Assembly: GCA_946811185.2 (NCBI GenBank)
Contig: OX328097.1
Location: 31,581,627-31,645,626 of the forward strand
Length of the DNA stretch: 64,000 bases
Origin: Hippopus hippopus
Taxonomy: Eukaryota > Mollusca > Bivalvia > Cardiida > Cardiidae
Reading direction: 5' to 3'
Shown one piece after another: positions 1 to 12,248 of the stretch. Position numbers and translations under genes: made by a program. Under the pieces are notes generated by a model. It was not told the DNA's origin, ran no database searches, and worked only from the letters and a program-made list of their open reading frames with translations. Within the stretch, counting starts at the first letter, position 1, and every line of letters begins with the position of its first letter.

Positions 1-172
1 TTTCAAGATATAAAATGCACTTTAGATCCATTGAAACACAGCATTAGCGGCACACACCCTTTAGACATGTTTCAAAATATTACTGACCTATATTCTTTGT
101 CTTCAGTAATGACGAAACCCCTCAGAATTTGTTGAATTTGTGGTCCAGGAGAAATTTGATTGGTTGATATGT

Positions 173-252
173 ACTGACAGTCGCGTATTCAACCAATGAA
201 ATTTCATACAGCTGCTGAAATTTCATTGGTTGATATGCGCGACTGTTAGTGT
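173..252. repeat. Near-perfect hairpin
   Basis: Core arms 190-206 and 216-232 (CAACCAATGAAATTTCA and complement) are perfect with a 9-base loop; pairing extends outward through ACAGTCGCG with few mismatches. Embedded direct copy of TTGGTTGATATG. May be a MITE centre; no termini recognised. Confidence 0.85.
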
Positions 253-774
253 CGAATGTACGAACCCTTGTCAATGGCGAAGATTTTTTAGCGAGGTTAC
301 AAGTTCGAAGGACTGTAGCAGCCAGACTGCATTAGCCACTGACAAACAGTTGTGTTTTTCTGGCAGAAAAATGTTTTAGCTCTCAAAAGAATAAGGAGAA
401 TAACTGTTAGTGTAGAAAAGATACATTTTTTTTTTTTAATCGGGAAGAGTAACGGGCTGCATACAGTTAAATCCCTTGTTTACAATATATAGTCTATGGG
501 TGACAGGAGTCAAACTACGGATCCCTATGTGCCAAGGCAGGGACTCTTAGCAAGTTGTTTCAATGAATTAGAAATATGTCACATTAAAACATACTGGTAG
601 GACCTTGTCCTTCTTGATTTTTATTGAGCATGCTACACTATAGCTAAGTCTGGAGTGCCTAAATTTTGTTTTGCACATTTTGAAAATGTTCCCTTTCTCT
701 GTATGCTAGCTTAAGGCTCAAAGTCCCCTTTGGTAGAACCCTGCATTGGACAGAAATGACCTGGACCACTCACA
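253..774. other. Unannotated stretch
   Basis: Follows the hairpin; poly-T near 427. Nothing recognised. Confidence 0.5.
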
Positions 775-1048
775 TGCTTGAATATGAGCACCGCTTTGGC
801 AAAAGGGGTTTATTGCATGTCTATGATGCATTATACCAAGCAAGTCATTACATAATCATGGATCCATTAAAATCCACTTTTTCTAACGACCAACTGAATC
901 AAGAGGTAGGATGGTCTTTGGACATGCAGAAATTTGATCAGTAGCCAAAAGTTTTGAACCAGGTCAGCCTTTGTGGACTGCAAAGGTTGATCTTCGTGAA
1001 TACTTTTGCAGATGTGTTAGTAACCTTTTCACAGAGCACAGTCATAAA
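775..1048. mobile_element. Family C palindromic MITE
   Basis: Ends GCTTTGGCAAAAGGGGTTTA and AACCTTTTCACAGAGC; contains GATGCATTATACCAAGCAAG and CAGGTCAGCCTTTGTGGAC. Confidence 0.7.
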
Positions 1049-1844
1049 TTTTTTTTTTTTATTCTTACACAATGTACTGTATGACTGATGATATGCCCAT
1101 GATAAAGGTACTACTGATAGATTCTACAACAAAAAGTATATAACCCTTGAATCCTGAGCTTATGAAAACAGCCATGAGTAGTGCTATTTTGAGGTTTTCT
1201 GACAAAAAGGTCCGGGATACATAGCACTGTAGCTCCAATTACTTTGCCATTTCTACACAATTTACAAAGTTAAACACATGGTCCGGAATTCAAACAACCC
1301 TGACGGTGAAGGCTTTAGAAAACACAAGTTGGCTTCTTTACAAAAGAAGCCAGGAGAGGTCAGCATCAATGTTTTCAAATAGTTTAATGGCTTTTAATTT
1401 CAATATATTTTGGTGCATGTAAACAAACAAGTCAAAAAGCCGCTGCGTAGAAACCTCATATGCTTTACATGATGGTCATTTGACCATCTTGCCGCGGTTT
1501 CAAGTCACATGGTGTTGTCCAGCGGTCTTCTTTCTCTTTTTTAACGAAATTATTCTTATTTTTTCTTCTGCTTAGATTTATTTGCTTAATAAAAAATTAC
1601 AATTATTTGAGAGGTCATTTGCAGCCATGGCAAATTAATATAACAAATCTTTTCTGAAATTCGTCATATAAAAATAAACCATGTCTATTTCCTGTTTCGG
1701 TTTTTTGATTTCGCTGTAGTTACAAAACCATGATGAAACAGACTGTGTATCAGAACAATTTCGCAAGAAAAATGGATTTAGACAGCAAATTCTGTGACAG
1801 TCTGTCTTTTAAACTCGATCACCACTGTTGGAGAGGTCTGATGA
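1049..1844. other. Unannotated stretch
   Basis: AT-rich, poly-T tract near 1048. No gene, splice-bounded exon or known repeat recognised. Confidence 0.5.
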
Positions 1845-1975
1845 CCTCTCTAATAATGGGAAAAGGAAAAAATGCTGGTCACCAGCATTTTCTCCATTTC
1901 CCACAATGTTTTCTACCCATTTTGAATAGAAATTTTATGTTTTAAATAACATGTAATTTGTTGTCTGCCATTACT
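1845..1975 (+). mobile_element. Family A MITE, partial
   Basis: Palindrome GGAAAAAATGCTGGTCACC and the start of the long arm; short arm replaced by unrelated sequence. Confidence 0.7.
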
Positions 1976-2258
1976 TATAATTTGGACAACGCTTAAAAGT
2001 TAGTCGTTCAATATAGAGTTATTCCTGAACTATTTTCCAAAGAAATATCTGTTTTGTGATTGGTGCCTTCAAGAAAATGGAATGAATTTATCGGTGTCTG
2101 AAGGTGACAGGTGAAAATGACAAAAGATGAAACTGGAAGTAACCTGATATACAGAATGTGACTGAATAAGCTGACTGTCAATAGGTTGTATATTATCTTC
2201 AGAGCTACCCTGGTATGTCTGAGCTGAATACCTCTTGTGATTTTCTTTGCAACAGTTT

Positions 2259-2470
2259 TTAACCCTTAGGCTCTAAGCGCCACTCACTGACCTTTTGCGG
2301 ACAGTGTAAATCAAGATCAGACTGCACAGAACATGCAGTCTGATCTTGGATCTACACTGACCAGTAAGAGGATATCTTTCGCCCAAAAATACCTTTGAAA
2401 TAGCAACATTGGGGTTTTTTACTATCGGCTTGAAAGTTTCATGTTAGTTATTTAGCAGGATAAGAGTTAA
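2259..2470. mobile_element. Family B MITE, complete
   Basis: TTAA at both ends, termini CCCTTAGGCTC and GGATAAGAG; palindrome GATCAGACTGCACAGAACAT / GCAGTCTGATC. Confidence 0.8.
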
Positions 2471-2504
2471 GTTGCTATCTCAAATAGAAGACTTGCCTTG
2501 TGGT

Positions 2505-2590
2505 AGACCACTTTTGAAAACATTGTGGCTAACGGAGAAATTGCTCATGAGAAGCAGTTTATCCTTTTGCCACGTTGTTATCAGGTGAAT
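2505..2590. mobile_element. Family A, degenerate
   Basis: CTTTTGAAAACATTGTGGCT and CCTTTTGCCACGTTGTTATC flank a decayed core. Confidence 0.4.
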
Positions 2591-3005
2591 TGAGGTATTA
2601 ACCCCAGTTCATGTTGTTACATCCCTTTCTCACATGGCAAAGTTATTTATACAACTATTATTTCAGAAAAATGGTAATGAAAGATTTTTTTTTTTCCCAA
2701 GGTAAAGCAATGTCAAGGGTTTTCTTTTACCAGAATATTTGAAATTGGCAGCAGACAGTGTAAATGAGCTCTGTATCGATGCCTTCATCTTGATGAGATA
2801 ATGGCTATGTTTGGATAAAATACCGAAGCTATCTTGCAAGTTATATTTGTTGAGAGACTTGAACATGCAACATCCCTCTTAAGCTATTTGTGTCGGTAAA
2901 ATCAGTGCATGTCTCAAGTATATAATGTTTGGTTGACTGCATTTTGTTTGACTACTGGTATGTCAAGGTTTTCTACAACATGTACTAGGTAAAAATGTTG
3001 GTATA

Positions 3006-3496
3006 TATCACTCTGTAACCAAACAGTAAAATTTCAGACTGTACCAAATTGAAAGCATTTGCAGACAACAAATTAAAGATAGAGCAAATGACAAACTTTG
3101 TTTTTCGTATTTTAATGTTTTCAAAAGCTGTCTTTCTCAGGCTGAGCCCCAATAGCTCAGTCGGTAGCGTACAGGACTTGAGAACAGGGGGTTGTGGGTT
3201 CGATCCCTGGCTTGGCCAATTTCCTTCCATGGATTGATGATAGTCAATGGGACAGGATTCATTCCTCTCTCACTACTGACCATGGTTTCGATGATGGTTA
3301 CGTGGGAAAGCAGCCAGACTGGCTTGGAAGGAATATTGTGCAGAGTACTGGTAAAAGAATCTCCTGGAAAGTATGGATAGGTGCACTGGCTGCTGCGATA
3401 TAACCGAAATGATGTTGAAAATGGTGTTAAACACTATACAATCAATATGTCTTCCTCATGGTCGTTAAAACCCGAGATTGTGTGGTAAAGGGTTAA
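3006..3496 (-). mobile_element. Family A MITE split by a SINE
   Basis: Long arm GAAAGCATTTGCAGACAACA; core lost; short arm resumes at 3448 with GGTCGTTAAAACCCGAGATT and ends TTAA. Confidence 0.75.
3143..3447 (+). mobile_element. tRNA-derived SINE inserted in a family A MITE
   Basis: Head with A-box TAGCTCAGTCGGTAGCG and B-box GGTTCGATCCC, body with GACAGGATTCATTCCTCT, 3' end TGTTAAACACTATACAATCA. Flanked by a duplication TGTCTTTCTCAGG / TGTCTTCCTCATGG derived from the MITE arm. Polymerase III promoter motifs are seen; activity is not implied. Confidence 0.85.
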
Positions 3497-3676
3497 ACTC
3501 CTTTAGTGCCAAGTATATTTAGTTGGCTTTTTTAAAAGCTAGAAATACCTCAATTAACTGAAAATAGGCAGATGACAAAGAGCCAAGATTAGACTGCATA
3601 TTCTGTGCAATCTGATCTTGATCTATGCAGTATGCTAAAACCCCTGCTTTGCCTGCAGTGCTTAAACTTGAGTTAA
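3493..3676. mobile_element. Family B MITE, complete
   Basis: Shares its left TTAA with a family A copy; right end CTTGAGTTAA. Centre GATTAGACTGCATATTCTGT then GCAATCTGATCTTGATC. Confidence 0.75.
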
Positions 3677-3795
3677 GTCAAAGCAAAATAATGAAGATGC
3701 ATTAGTAAATGGACATATCTTGTGATTGTGGTCATGATTAATATTATGGTTGTCATATGTTTAAATTTTTAGTGTTATATTTTTGATTGTCAATA

Positions 3796-4025
3796 TTACC
3801 TTGAAGATCACACAATCCCAACTTTTTATCAGCCTTGAGAAAAAAGCCTTTTGAAAACATTGTATATTAAGGAGAAAATCCTGGTAACCATCATTTTCTC
3901 CTTTTCCACAATGTTTTCTACCCTATCAAGGGGAATTCTGTCATTTGAGCCATATTTAGATTGTTTTCTGTAAATGCTTTCAGTTTAGACAAGTCTGTAG
4001 TTCTGTGATGTGGTAAAGAGTTTAC
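3796..4025 (+). mobile_element. Family A MITE
   Basis: CACACAATCCCAACTTTT; core GGAGAAAATCCTGGTAACC; end GATGTGGTAAAGAGTTTA. Confidence 0.8.
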
Positions 4026-4035
4026 CTTTAAGTAG

Positions 4036-4115
4036 AAAATATTGTGGGAAAAAGAGAGAAGTGCAATTTCCTGCATTTCTCCGTAATGTTATCAAAAGGC
4101 TTTTGCCTCTGGGTC
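4036..4115. mobile_element. Family A, degenerate
   Basis: GAAAATATTGTGGGAAAAAG and AATGTTATCAAAAGGCTTTT. Confidence 0.45.
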
Positions 4116-5164
4116 AATTAACATACTGTAGGATTGTTTGTTAAATTAAGCCTCCAGAAATGAATTTGTAGCAGACAACTTCATTTACGCCATGGTGCAA
4201 AATGATCGAGTTATTGACATAAATGTAGGTTGCAAACATAAATACATGAGAAATTATTGTAGCAAAGGGAAAAATTTAATAGTATGAGCAATTTCTCAAT
4301 CTGCTACATTGTTTTCAAATGTTGTTTGCAGGTGTTATGATGAACAGACTAAGTTCAGTGCTGAGTTTTAACCTTTTCCTGCTTGTAGGCACATTCTGCC
4401 TATCATTGTGAATTGCTGATGAAAGAAAGTATTAGAAAATTGTTTAGAAATGGCAGATATGAATGCCTTTGAAGTTAAAGTCTGTATTGGACTTTCAGGA
4501 TGTAAATATTTACATGTTAACTGATAGGAAAGTGAGCACACTATATTTGGTATAGCTTATTTTAGCCGAGTCTGTCCTTATAAATATCATTTGGCTGGAT
4601 GATTTGTATGATTGTTCATTTGAATACTGTAATGATCTGTGAGATACTGCTGTTGACGCTATTCCCCTTCTTATGACTCAAAATGTTGGTTTAATATCCT
4701 TATATATTTAGTCTTTATGTATTTTTCCACTGCAAGAACATTTTGGAAAAATCTTTGTTCCTTAGGACACAGAATCAGAACTTTAATTATCATCTTCTCA
4801 TCAGTTTTCTTGCCTTTCAAAGAAAAACTCAACCAACTGAGTCTGACAGTATTGTGACCTGCACAGTTGCTTTCAGTTTGCACAAGTCTAAAATTTCATT
4901 GTGTTGTGAACAACCTTTAAGTTGCAACAGATGACTGGAAATTTATCTTTTTTATTGATTTGTTAATCTGGAAGTAAACTTCATTATACCTTTGTCTTTT
5001 TACCTTCCAGTCTGAAGATCATGATTCTTTGACCTTCATCAAAAGAGACAGACAATACTGAAAAGCTATAAATTGTCATTTCCTTCTACATATTACTGAT
5101 TTGATTGCCCTCTGCAGCTGCTTTCTTTTTGGACAAGTCAAAAGTTCTTTTGCCTCATAAAGAA
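4116..5164. other. Unannotated stretch
   Basis: Only a faint family A trace (GCACAAGTCTAAAATTTC near 4878); otherwise nothing supportable. Confidence 0.5.
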
Positions 5165-5390
5165 TTAACTCTATACCAGATAACAAAATTTTAGGGTTGC
5201 AGGTATTGAAGGCATAATTGCAGACAACAAACTAAATGTGGCTTATATAAACAAATTTGCCACTGTAAAGGTAGGAAACATTGTGGAAAAACGAGAAAAT
5301 GCTGGTTACCAGCATTTTCTCCTTTCCCACATTGTTTTCTAAAGTCATATTTCTTGGGGTTGTCAAAACGATAGTATGGTGAAGGTTTAA
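5165..5390 (-). mobile_element. Family A MITE
   Basis: TTAA flanks; core GAGAAAATGCTGGTTACC complete; arms diverged. Confidence 0.85.
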
Positions 5391-6298
5391 AAAAGAACAT
5401 GTACTTTATGTACTTGGCACATTATGCATTAGAATAAATATCAGATAAGGTGGCAGAAAGAGGAATAATGGCTTAAGCACTTCAACATTTGTTTGCTTAA
5501 GAGCTGTTTACTTTTAACCCATTTCCATGTAATTACAACTAGATCTATTTACACCCCTGCAATTCACAGTTTTTCAAAAGGTTGTGAAAAAAGGAGCAAT
5601 CATTGCTATCATTTAAGCAGTTGCTACCTTTTCCCTCCATGTTTTTCATACTTTGCAAATAAAATATTTAGATCTATTTTCTTCTTCTTCTGAAAATGAA
5701 CTATTTTTTTCCTTTGCATCAGTTTTGTGATTAAATATCTTAAATGACATCCTGTGAGGTAATTGTTTGATCAATCTGTTTACAGTCTGTAGATTTCATT
5801 CACAATTATAGAATGTTGACCTTGGCCCCCCTGCATTTGTTCACTGTTCAGAACTGGTTGTTCATGATGGTAGTTAGCCTGGCATCCAGGCCCTGCATTA
5901 AGGCCCTGCATTTAAGTTATTCTAATAAACAAGGTACACAACTATAGTAAACTCACAGAAATATGTGTTGTTATTTGCCCTTCTTCTGAAATACAATCGG
6001 AACATTGAGAACACAGAGTATTAATTTTGCAGTTTTACTTGATGATTTTTTTTTTTTAATGAAAATGGTCTATTTAACGGACTGATACCAGTCTAGATGG
6101 TAGTGTGAAATGGTCTGCTTTGCCAGACAGAGTGCAAATTGAATGTCTTTACTCTTGTCTGTATGCTGTTTGACTCTTACAGCACCAAATACACTAAAAT
6201 CTGTGTCAAGTGGCCTCCTCTATAGGGTATGTAACCTGTTTTAGGCAAGCAGAAATCGAATTTCCAGAGGAGGCATATTATGAAGAAATGTATCTGTA
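5391..6298. other. Unannotated stretch
   Basis: Possible decayed family A core near 5574-5680; poly-T near 6046. Nothing else seen. Confidence 0.5.
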
Positions 6299-6500
6299 TC
6301 AACCTTTTACCACGTAATCCGGAGTTTTAATGTCCCCGAAGAAGGAGACTTATGAAAACATTGTGGGAAAAGGAGAAAATGCTGGTAACCAGGATTTTCT
6401 CCTTTCCCAATAATGTTTTTTACCCATTTTAAGACAAAACACAACATGTCAATAACATTTAATATGTCGTCTGCTTATGCTTTCAATTTAGACAACTCTA
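6299..6500 (+). mobile_element. Family A MITE, right end missing
   Basis: CCTTTTACCACGTAATCC; core intact; long arm fades after CTTTCAATTTAGACAAC. Confidence 0.8.
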
Positions 6501-6555
6501 AAGCAAGCACCTGTCTTAAGCAAACACATATTGAGTGTCCAACAGGTGCTTGCTT
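6501..6555. repeat. Inverted repeat, 14-bp perfect arms
   Basis: AAGCAAGCACCTGT at 6501-6514 and its complement at 6542-6555 with a 27-base loop; adjoins the end of a family A copy. Confidence 0.8.
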
Positions 6556-6849
6556 ATTACAGATTGGACTGTATATAAAGTTTACCTCTTTTGCAACAGC
6601 TGAAATGCCATTTAATCGTAATTCAGACAGATTTATATCATAAAAGCTTGATTATATAGGTAGGCAGTGTTTTCCATGAACCCCTGTTTCTTTGAATTTT
6701 GACCCCCAAATTTTCAAAATGACCCCTAAAATTCATAATTTATGTGTGCCTTCTTTTCTTCATTCGAAGGGGATCAAATGACTCCCAAACCAGTAAGTTG
6801 AGGCAAAACCCTGGTAGGTGTTTGTCCAGCATCAGAATGCACATCTTCT

Positions 6850-6935
6850 ACTTTCTTTGCAGACTGATCTTGATCTCTGCCATCTGTAAAAACCCCAGTT
6901 TTGCTAGCTGAAAAGAGGCTCCTTATTTTTTTTTA
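6850..6935. mobile_element. Family B fragment
   Basis: Half palindrome GACTGATCTTGATCTCTGCC followed by the family arm; truncated left. Confidence 0.45.
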
Positions 6936-7180
6936 ACCTTTTACCATTTCCCAACACGCACATAGTTTATAACGGCCCTGAAGAAGAAAGCTTCAATTTT
7001 TGACAACATAATGTGGGAAAAGAAGAAGGTGCTGGTAACAGCATTTGCTCCTTTTTCAACAATGTTTTCTACCCTGTCAATAACATATCCCACTTTCGTA
7101 GCTACAATGAATTTGCCATCAGCAAATGCCTTCAATTTGAGCAGGTCAAAAATTTTGTCATGACTGGTAAAGGGCTATTA
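6935..7180 (+). mobile_element. Family A MITE
   Basis: Left TTAA; core GAAGGTGCTGGTAACAGC has lost bases; end ACTGGTAAAGGGCTATTA. Confidence 0.75.
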
Positions 7181-7566
7181 CAACCAACTGGCCATCTTCT
7201 CAGAAATGTTTTATTTTAGCTTGGCTGATTTTTTAAATGAATATCATAGCCCTCTTATTGTCATGATCAACATTGTGATGCATTGTAAGCTTCAAATTCT
7301 CTTTGGGGACGTTGGCACAAAAGATTGTATGGTAAATATGATTGTTGAAATAAGCTTATCCATCCATAGAAAAATTTTTGTGTCAATTTGCGACATTTTA
7401 TTGTGACGTGACAGTCAGTGGCCAGTAGACCAGCAAGCTTGTAATTTTGACAAAAGAAAATACTCTGTTAAAATAGAGATAGGAGAAGTGTCATTTTATA
7501 ACACTGTGGTGTTAAGTTTACATATTTCGGCATATTGCACCCATTGTCAAAAGAGGACACACTTAC

Positions 7567-7794
7567 TTAACGTTTACCACACAACAACATTTTAGCCTTG
7601 TCCAAATTCAAAGCATTTGTAGATGACAGATCAAATTTGACTCGAAGCATGAAATTAGTCTCTCATAGGTTAGAAAACATTATGAGATAAGGAGAAAATG
7701 CTGATTACCAGCATTTTCTCCCCTTCTCATAATATTTTCAAAAACTTTTTTTCAGGGTCGTTAAAAGTTGGGATTGTGTGGAAAAGCATAATAA
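7567..7794 (-). mobile_element. Family A MITE with mirrored stem changes
   Basis: Stem reads ATTATGAGA on one side and TCTCATAAT on the other, against ATTGTGGGA/TCCCACAAT in most copies. Confidence 0.85.
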
Positions 7795-7979
7795 ACTCTA
7801 TACTACACAATCTCAAGTTCTGATGACTCTGATAAGAGAAAGGCTTTTGAAAAATAGTAACCAGCATTTTGTCCTTTTCCAACAATTTTTTTTACCTTTC
7901 CAAAGACAAATACAAATACCATCATTTACACATTTAATTGGTCATCTGCCAACACTTTGTTGTTTGGTAAAGAGTTATC
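7791..7979 (+). mobile_element. Family A MITE lacking one stem arm
   Basis: Jumps from GGCTTTTGAAAAATAG to TAACCAGCATTTTGTCC; long arm complete. Confidence 0.8.
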
Positions 7980-8543
7980 TATATACTAGTAGTACTGTTT
8001 GCAGACGAAAATTGAATGTCTCAAACCATGTGATTCATATTTGCACAGGCATAATTAGACATGGTGGAAGAAGGAGAAAAGACCATATACATTTTATTTG
8101 TCCTTTACCACACATAATCATTGTGTTTTTCCACAACCCTGATAGTCAGTCGGGTTGTTAAAAAAAAGTTGTGGAAAAATGAGATGTTGGTTTCCAACAT
8201 GTTGCAGCAGATAATTTTATATCCTTTATAATGGGATAGCCTACTGGTTAATAATGAACGTAAAAACATGAGTACCTGTGGAAACACTGGCAAAGGGAAA
8301 AGTTGCTGTTTCTTAAAATGAAATTTTATACAGATTGTCGGTCTTACCAGATTTCATCACCTTTTTTTTCAGCGTATGAAATCTCATATTAAGTTTTTAA
8401 CAAAGACATGTACTTCAGCATTTAAATTGCTTCTAAATTTGGAATGGCTGGTGACTAATTGTACATGTACATGTTTATGTAACTACAACAAAATAGAACA
8501 CATTAATGTGATATTTACATAATCTGGAAAACAGTCTTTCTCT
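7980..8543. other. Unannotated stretch
   Basis: A decayed family A-like segment around 8100-8210; microscopic TGTACATG repeats near 8460. No gene. Confidence 0.5.
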
Positions 8544-8757
8544 TTAACACTTTTAGCACTGCATGAACTTGATTGACAGCTGAGGCAGTGTAGATCAAGA
8601 TAAGACTGCACAAAACATGCAATCTGATCTTGAATTTACACTGCTGGCTACTTTTCCAGATATACTGACAGATTTAAAAGCCTTGAAAATGCAATATCTG
8701 CATCTTTATTACAACCTGAGAATATCCATTTGAATTATTTGGCACTACAAGGGTTAA
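8544..8757. mobile_element. Family B MITE, complete
   Basis: TTAA flanks; centre GATAAGACTGCACAAAACAT / GCAATCTGATCTTG; right end GGCACTACAAGGGTTAA. Confidence 0.8.
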
Positions 8758-8761
8758 TCAT

Positions 8762-8984
8762 TTAACCCTTTACCACCCGAGAAAAGTTTTGACTTGTCTA
8801 ACTTGAAAGGATTTGCAGATGACAATATAAATGTGGCCTAAATAATGGTCTTTGATAGGATGGAAAACATTGTGGGAAAAGGTGAAAATGCTGGATACCA
8901 GCATTTTCTCCTTTTCCCACATTGTTTTCAAGGGCCCTCCTTCTCATGGTTGTTAAAAGTCGGCATTGTGAGGTAAAGGGTTAA
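8762..8984 (-). mobile_element. Family A MITE
   Basis: TTAA flanks; core GGTGAAAATGCTGGATACC; short arm GTTAAAAGTCGGCATTG. Confidence 0.9.
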
Positions 8985-9183
8985 TAAACAGTCTGAGTTT
9001 TAATGACTTTGAAGGAGGAGGATGAAAGCATTGTCAGAAAAGGAGAAAATGCTGGAAAACATCATTTTCTCCTTTTCCATGTTTTCTGTCCTTTCCAAGA
9101 TAAATGAGCTACATTTAACTTGTCCTCTGTAAATGCTTTAAATATTGAGAAGTCCAAAATTTTGTTTTCCAGTAAAGCATTAA
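8981..9183 (+). mobile_element. Family A MITE sharing a TTAA with the previous copy
   Basis: Head lost a few bases; core GGAGAAAATGCTGGAAAACA; end CAGTAAAGCATTAA. Confidence 0.8.
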
Positions 9184-9261
9184 ACTACATAATCAAAGCG
9201 TTGAGAACGCTGATGTGGCATTTGTCAAGGAAGCCACTGTGTAAATTTAATAATTTGAAAA

Positions 9262-10580
9262 CAGGAGGGCCATGATGGCCCTGGATCGCTCACCTGAGTC
9301 AATAGGCGAAATTCACTCCACGCGCGTAATTCAATTTCTGACCAATTGTCTGGTCAACTGAGCTTAAAATGTGGCCTCTGGAGCGTCCACAAGGAATTTC
9401 CTAAAGTTGACCTAGTGACCTAATTTATCACCCGATGTGACCCAATTTAGAACTCGTCAAAACATTTATCAAGACAAATATTCTGAACAGTTTTCAAGTT
9501 AATTCAGCAATAAATGTGGCCTCTAGAGTGCCCACAAGGTATTTCTTAAATTTACCAAGTGACCTAGTTCATGACCCCAGGTGACCCAATTCCAAACTCA
9601 CCCAATATTTCATCAAGACAAACATTCTGACCAATTTTCAAGTCAATTGAGCAAAAAATATGGCCTCTAGAGTGCCCACAAAGTATTAGTTTAATTTAAT
9701 CTTGAGACCTAGTTTATGACCCCAGGTGACCCAATTTTGAACTGACTGAACACGTTGTGCTCAGGTGGGCTAACAAACTTAGAACAGGTTCACTACATAC
9801 CAAATAACAAAGCTCTATGCTTTCCAGTTTTAGAAAAGAAGAATTTTAAAGTTTTCCTTCTTTGTTCCTTTGTTCGAACTTGTGACCCCCGGGGCAGGGC
9901 CAGTTTTGACCCCAGCGGCATCATTGAACAAACTTGGTAGAGGTCCACTAGGAATTGCTACATACCAAATATCAAAGCTCCACACCTTCCAGTATTAGGG
10001 AAAAAGAAGTTTTCCTTCTTTGTTCCTATGTTCGAAATTGTGACCGCTGGGGCGGGGCCAGTATTGACCCCAGGGGCATCATATGAACAAAATTGGAAGA
10101 GGTCCACTAGGAGACGCTAGATGCCAAATATCACAGCTCTATGCCTTCCAGTTTCAGAGAAGAAGAATTTTAAAGTTTTCTTCCTTTGTCCCTATTTTCG
10201 AACTTGTGACCCCCGGGGCGGCGCCAGTTTTAACCCCAGGGGCATCATATGAACAAACTTGGTAGAGGTCCACTAGGAGATGCTACATACCAAATATCAA
10301 AGCTCTACGCCTTTTAATGTCAGAGAAGATTTTCAAAGATTTTGCTATTTTTTTCCTTTCTGTTGCCATAGCAACCAGAGTTAAGGGTGGAATTCAATCT
10401 ATTGAACAACTTTGGTAAAGCTTCACCTAAGGAACATCCCTGCTAAATTTCACCAAGATTGGCCCAGCGGTTTAGAAGGAGAAGATGTTTAAAGGAATTG
10501 TGGACAGACGGACAGATGGACGCCGGACAATGACCGATCACAATACCTCACCTTAGCACTTCGTGCTCAGGTGAGCTAAA
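9262..10580 (-). repeat. Hairpin-ended element with two tandem arrays
   Basis: Minus-strand orientation: starts TTTAGCTCACCTGAGCACGA (hairpin GCTCACCTGAGC) and ends with hairpin GGGCCATCATGGCCC then TCCTG. Inside are about four ~165-bp units (around CCAAATATCAAAGCTCTA) and about three ~145-bp units (around CAAGACAAATATTCTGA). Includes GGACAGACGGACAGATGGAC tract. Open frames here are repeat artefacts. Confidence 0.8.
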
Positions 10581-11329
10581 AAAAAAAAAGAGAAATATTA
10601 TTTAAATATTAACTTGAAAATCAACCTCTTAAGCAAATTAATACGTCTCTTTGGTTAAAGGGAGATTACTGGTGCCTAAGTTTGCGTTATTTGTGTATTG
10701 GTGGTCTCCCTTTGATCTTTCAAGAGGAGTCAGGAGTAACGTCCCTTGACGGAAGGATGCACGATGGGTAGAGAGAGAAGCCATGTAAATATATTGAATT
10801 CAATTAAGTTTATACCTGAATACTATGATTTTGAGATATCTTTGGCCGTCAGGACCTAATTCCTAACATTACAATAAAGTTTTCTTCCTGTAAATATTCA
10901 TGCACAATCAAATGAGTAGCGTGCAATCATGGGACGAACAAGCCCAGGGACGAACTGGTTTTGGAACGAACAACCCCGGAAGCAAAGCGGTCAGAAGACA
11001 AATTTTGTGCATATCATTGCGCCAATAGAAGGCTATGAGGAGGTGAAGCTATTTTTACTCAAAAAGAAGTATTTCCATGATCGAAAGCCTTTTGCAGTTT
11101 ATTTCAATACGCCATTTCCAATTATATATCTGAGTGCTATTGAAAAACTCATTTGTCTTGAAAAATTGAGTTTAATTGGGTTTACTTCCTTCGGTTTTGG
11201 ACAAAATACCATACATGGTCTTCAAAATTCAATATTGAACATTTATTATTGATCTCATAGTGGCATTGTCTTCGACAAATGCCACAAAAATTATTTTGCC
11301 TATCAGTGGCAGGAGAAACAATTTTTTAT
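10581..11329. other. Unannotated stretch
   Basis: Contains a 107-codon open frame from 10929 with no recognisable domain. Inverted words GGGAGATTACTGGTG / GGTGGTCTCCC near 10661-10712. Confidence 0.5.
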
Positions 11330-11583
11330 GTTATCAAAATTAAAAGCATTTGCACTTGAGGAATTAAATGTGGCTGTTATGATGAAAGTTGTCTTTGGAG
11401 AAAATTTCGGTTAACCATGAATAAGCAAGTTTTATGCAAGCAGCTTTGTGCAATTGGACTTCTCACAGTACAAATTTGTTAACAAATTTTGGTAAAAGAT
11501 TACTAGCTTTTTTTTCCTTTTCCTACAATGTTTTCTCAAAAGTGTCTTTCTCAAGGTCATTAAAATTTTGGATTGTTTGTTAA
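11330..11583 (-). mobile_element. Family A MITE, degenerate core
   Basis: AAAGCATTTGCACTTGAGG and GTGTCTTTCTCAAGGTCATT; core replaced. Confidence 0.6.
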
Positions 11584-11808
11584 CCCTTTCCTAAATGACA
11601 AATGTTAGAATCTTCCAAATTGAAAGAATCTGCAGACAACAAATCTGAAAGTGGTACATGTGAATTGAAGTTCTTTGACAGGGTAGAACACGTTGTGGCA
11701 AAAGTAGAAAATGCTGGTTTACCAGCATTTTCTACTTTTCCCACAATGTTTTAAAATGGACCCTACTTTAAGGTCATTAAAACTAAGGATTGTTTGGTAT
11801 AGGGTTAA
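11580..11808 (-). mobile_element. Family A MITE with mirrored stem change
   Basis: TTAA flanks; AAAAGTAG faces CTACTTTT, where most copies have AAAAGGAG/CTCCTTTT. Confidence 0.88.
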
Positions 11809-12026
11809 AGGGTAATAGAAATTTCTATAAGAGAAAAGGTTTTAGTATTTCACAGATGATTCAATGACTTTCACCTTATGAAATTTAAGTACAGAAAGAA
11901 GTGGACCTGAAAAAAAAAGGGTCATGTTGACATGAAATATAAGTCCTCAAGGATTTTTGTCTATTTTCAAAAATGTATACCTGACAGATCTTTAGATATA
12001 TCGGTCATAACACATGTATACATATT

Positions 12027-12248
12027 CTAACCCTTTACCACACAGTCCCAAGTTTTAACGACCCTGAGCAGGAAGGTGTTTAAAAGCATTGTGGGAAAAT
12101 AAGAAATTGCTGGTAACCAGCATTTTCTCCTTTTCCCACAATGTATTCTGCCCTTTTCTAGACGGTCATTTGAGACACTTTTTATTTGTCATCTGCAAAT
12201 GCTTTCATGTTGTATGAGTCTAAAATTTTGTTGTGTGGTAAAGAATTA
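12027..12248 (+). mobile_element. Family A MITE
   Basis: CCCTTTACCACACAGTCCC; core AAGAAATTGCTGGTAACC; end GTGTGGTAAAGAATTA. Confidence 0.85.

Noticed and set aside
9755..10265. Open frames in the tandem array around GTGACCCC units
   Set aside because: They repeat with the array units; no evidence for coding.
10929..11252. 107-codon open frame (+)
   Set aside because: No domain, no similarity I recognise, no supporting splice or neighbour context; AT-rich chance frame is more likely.
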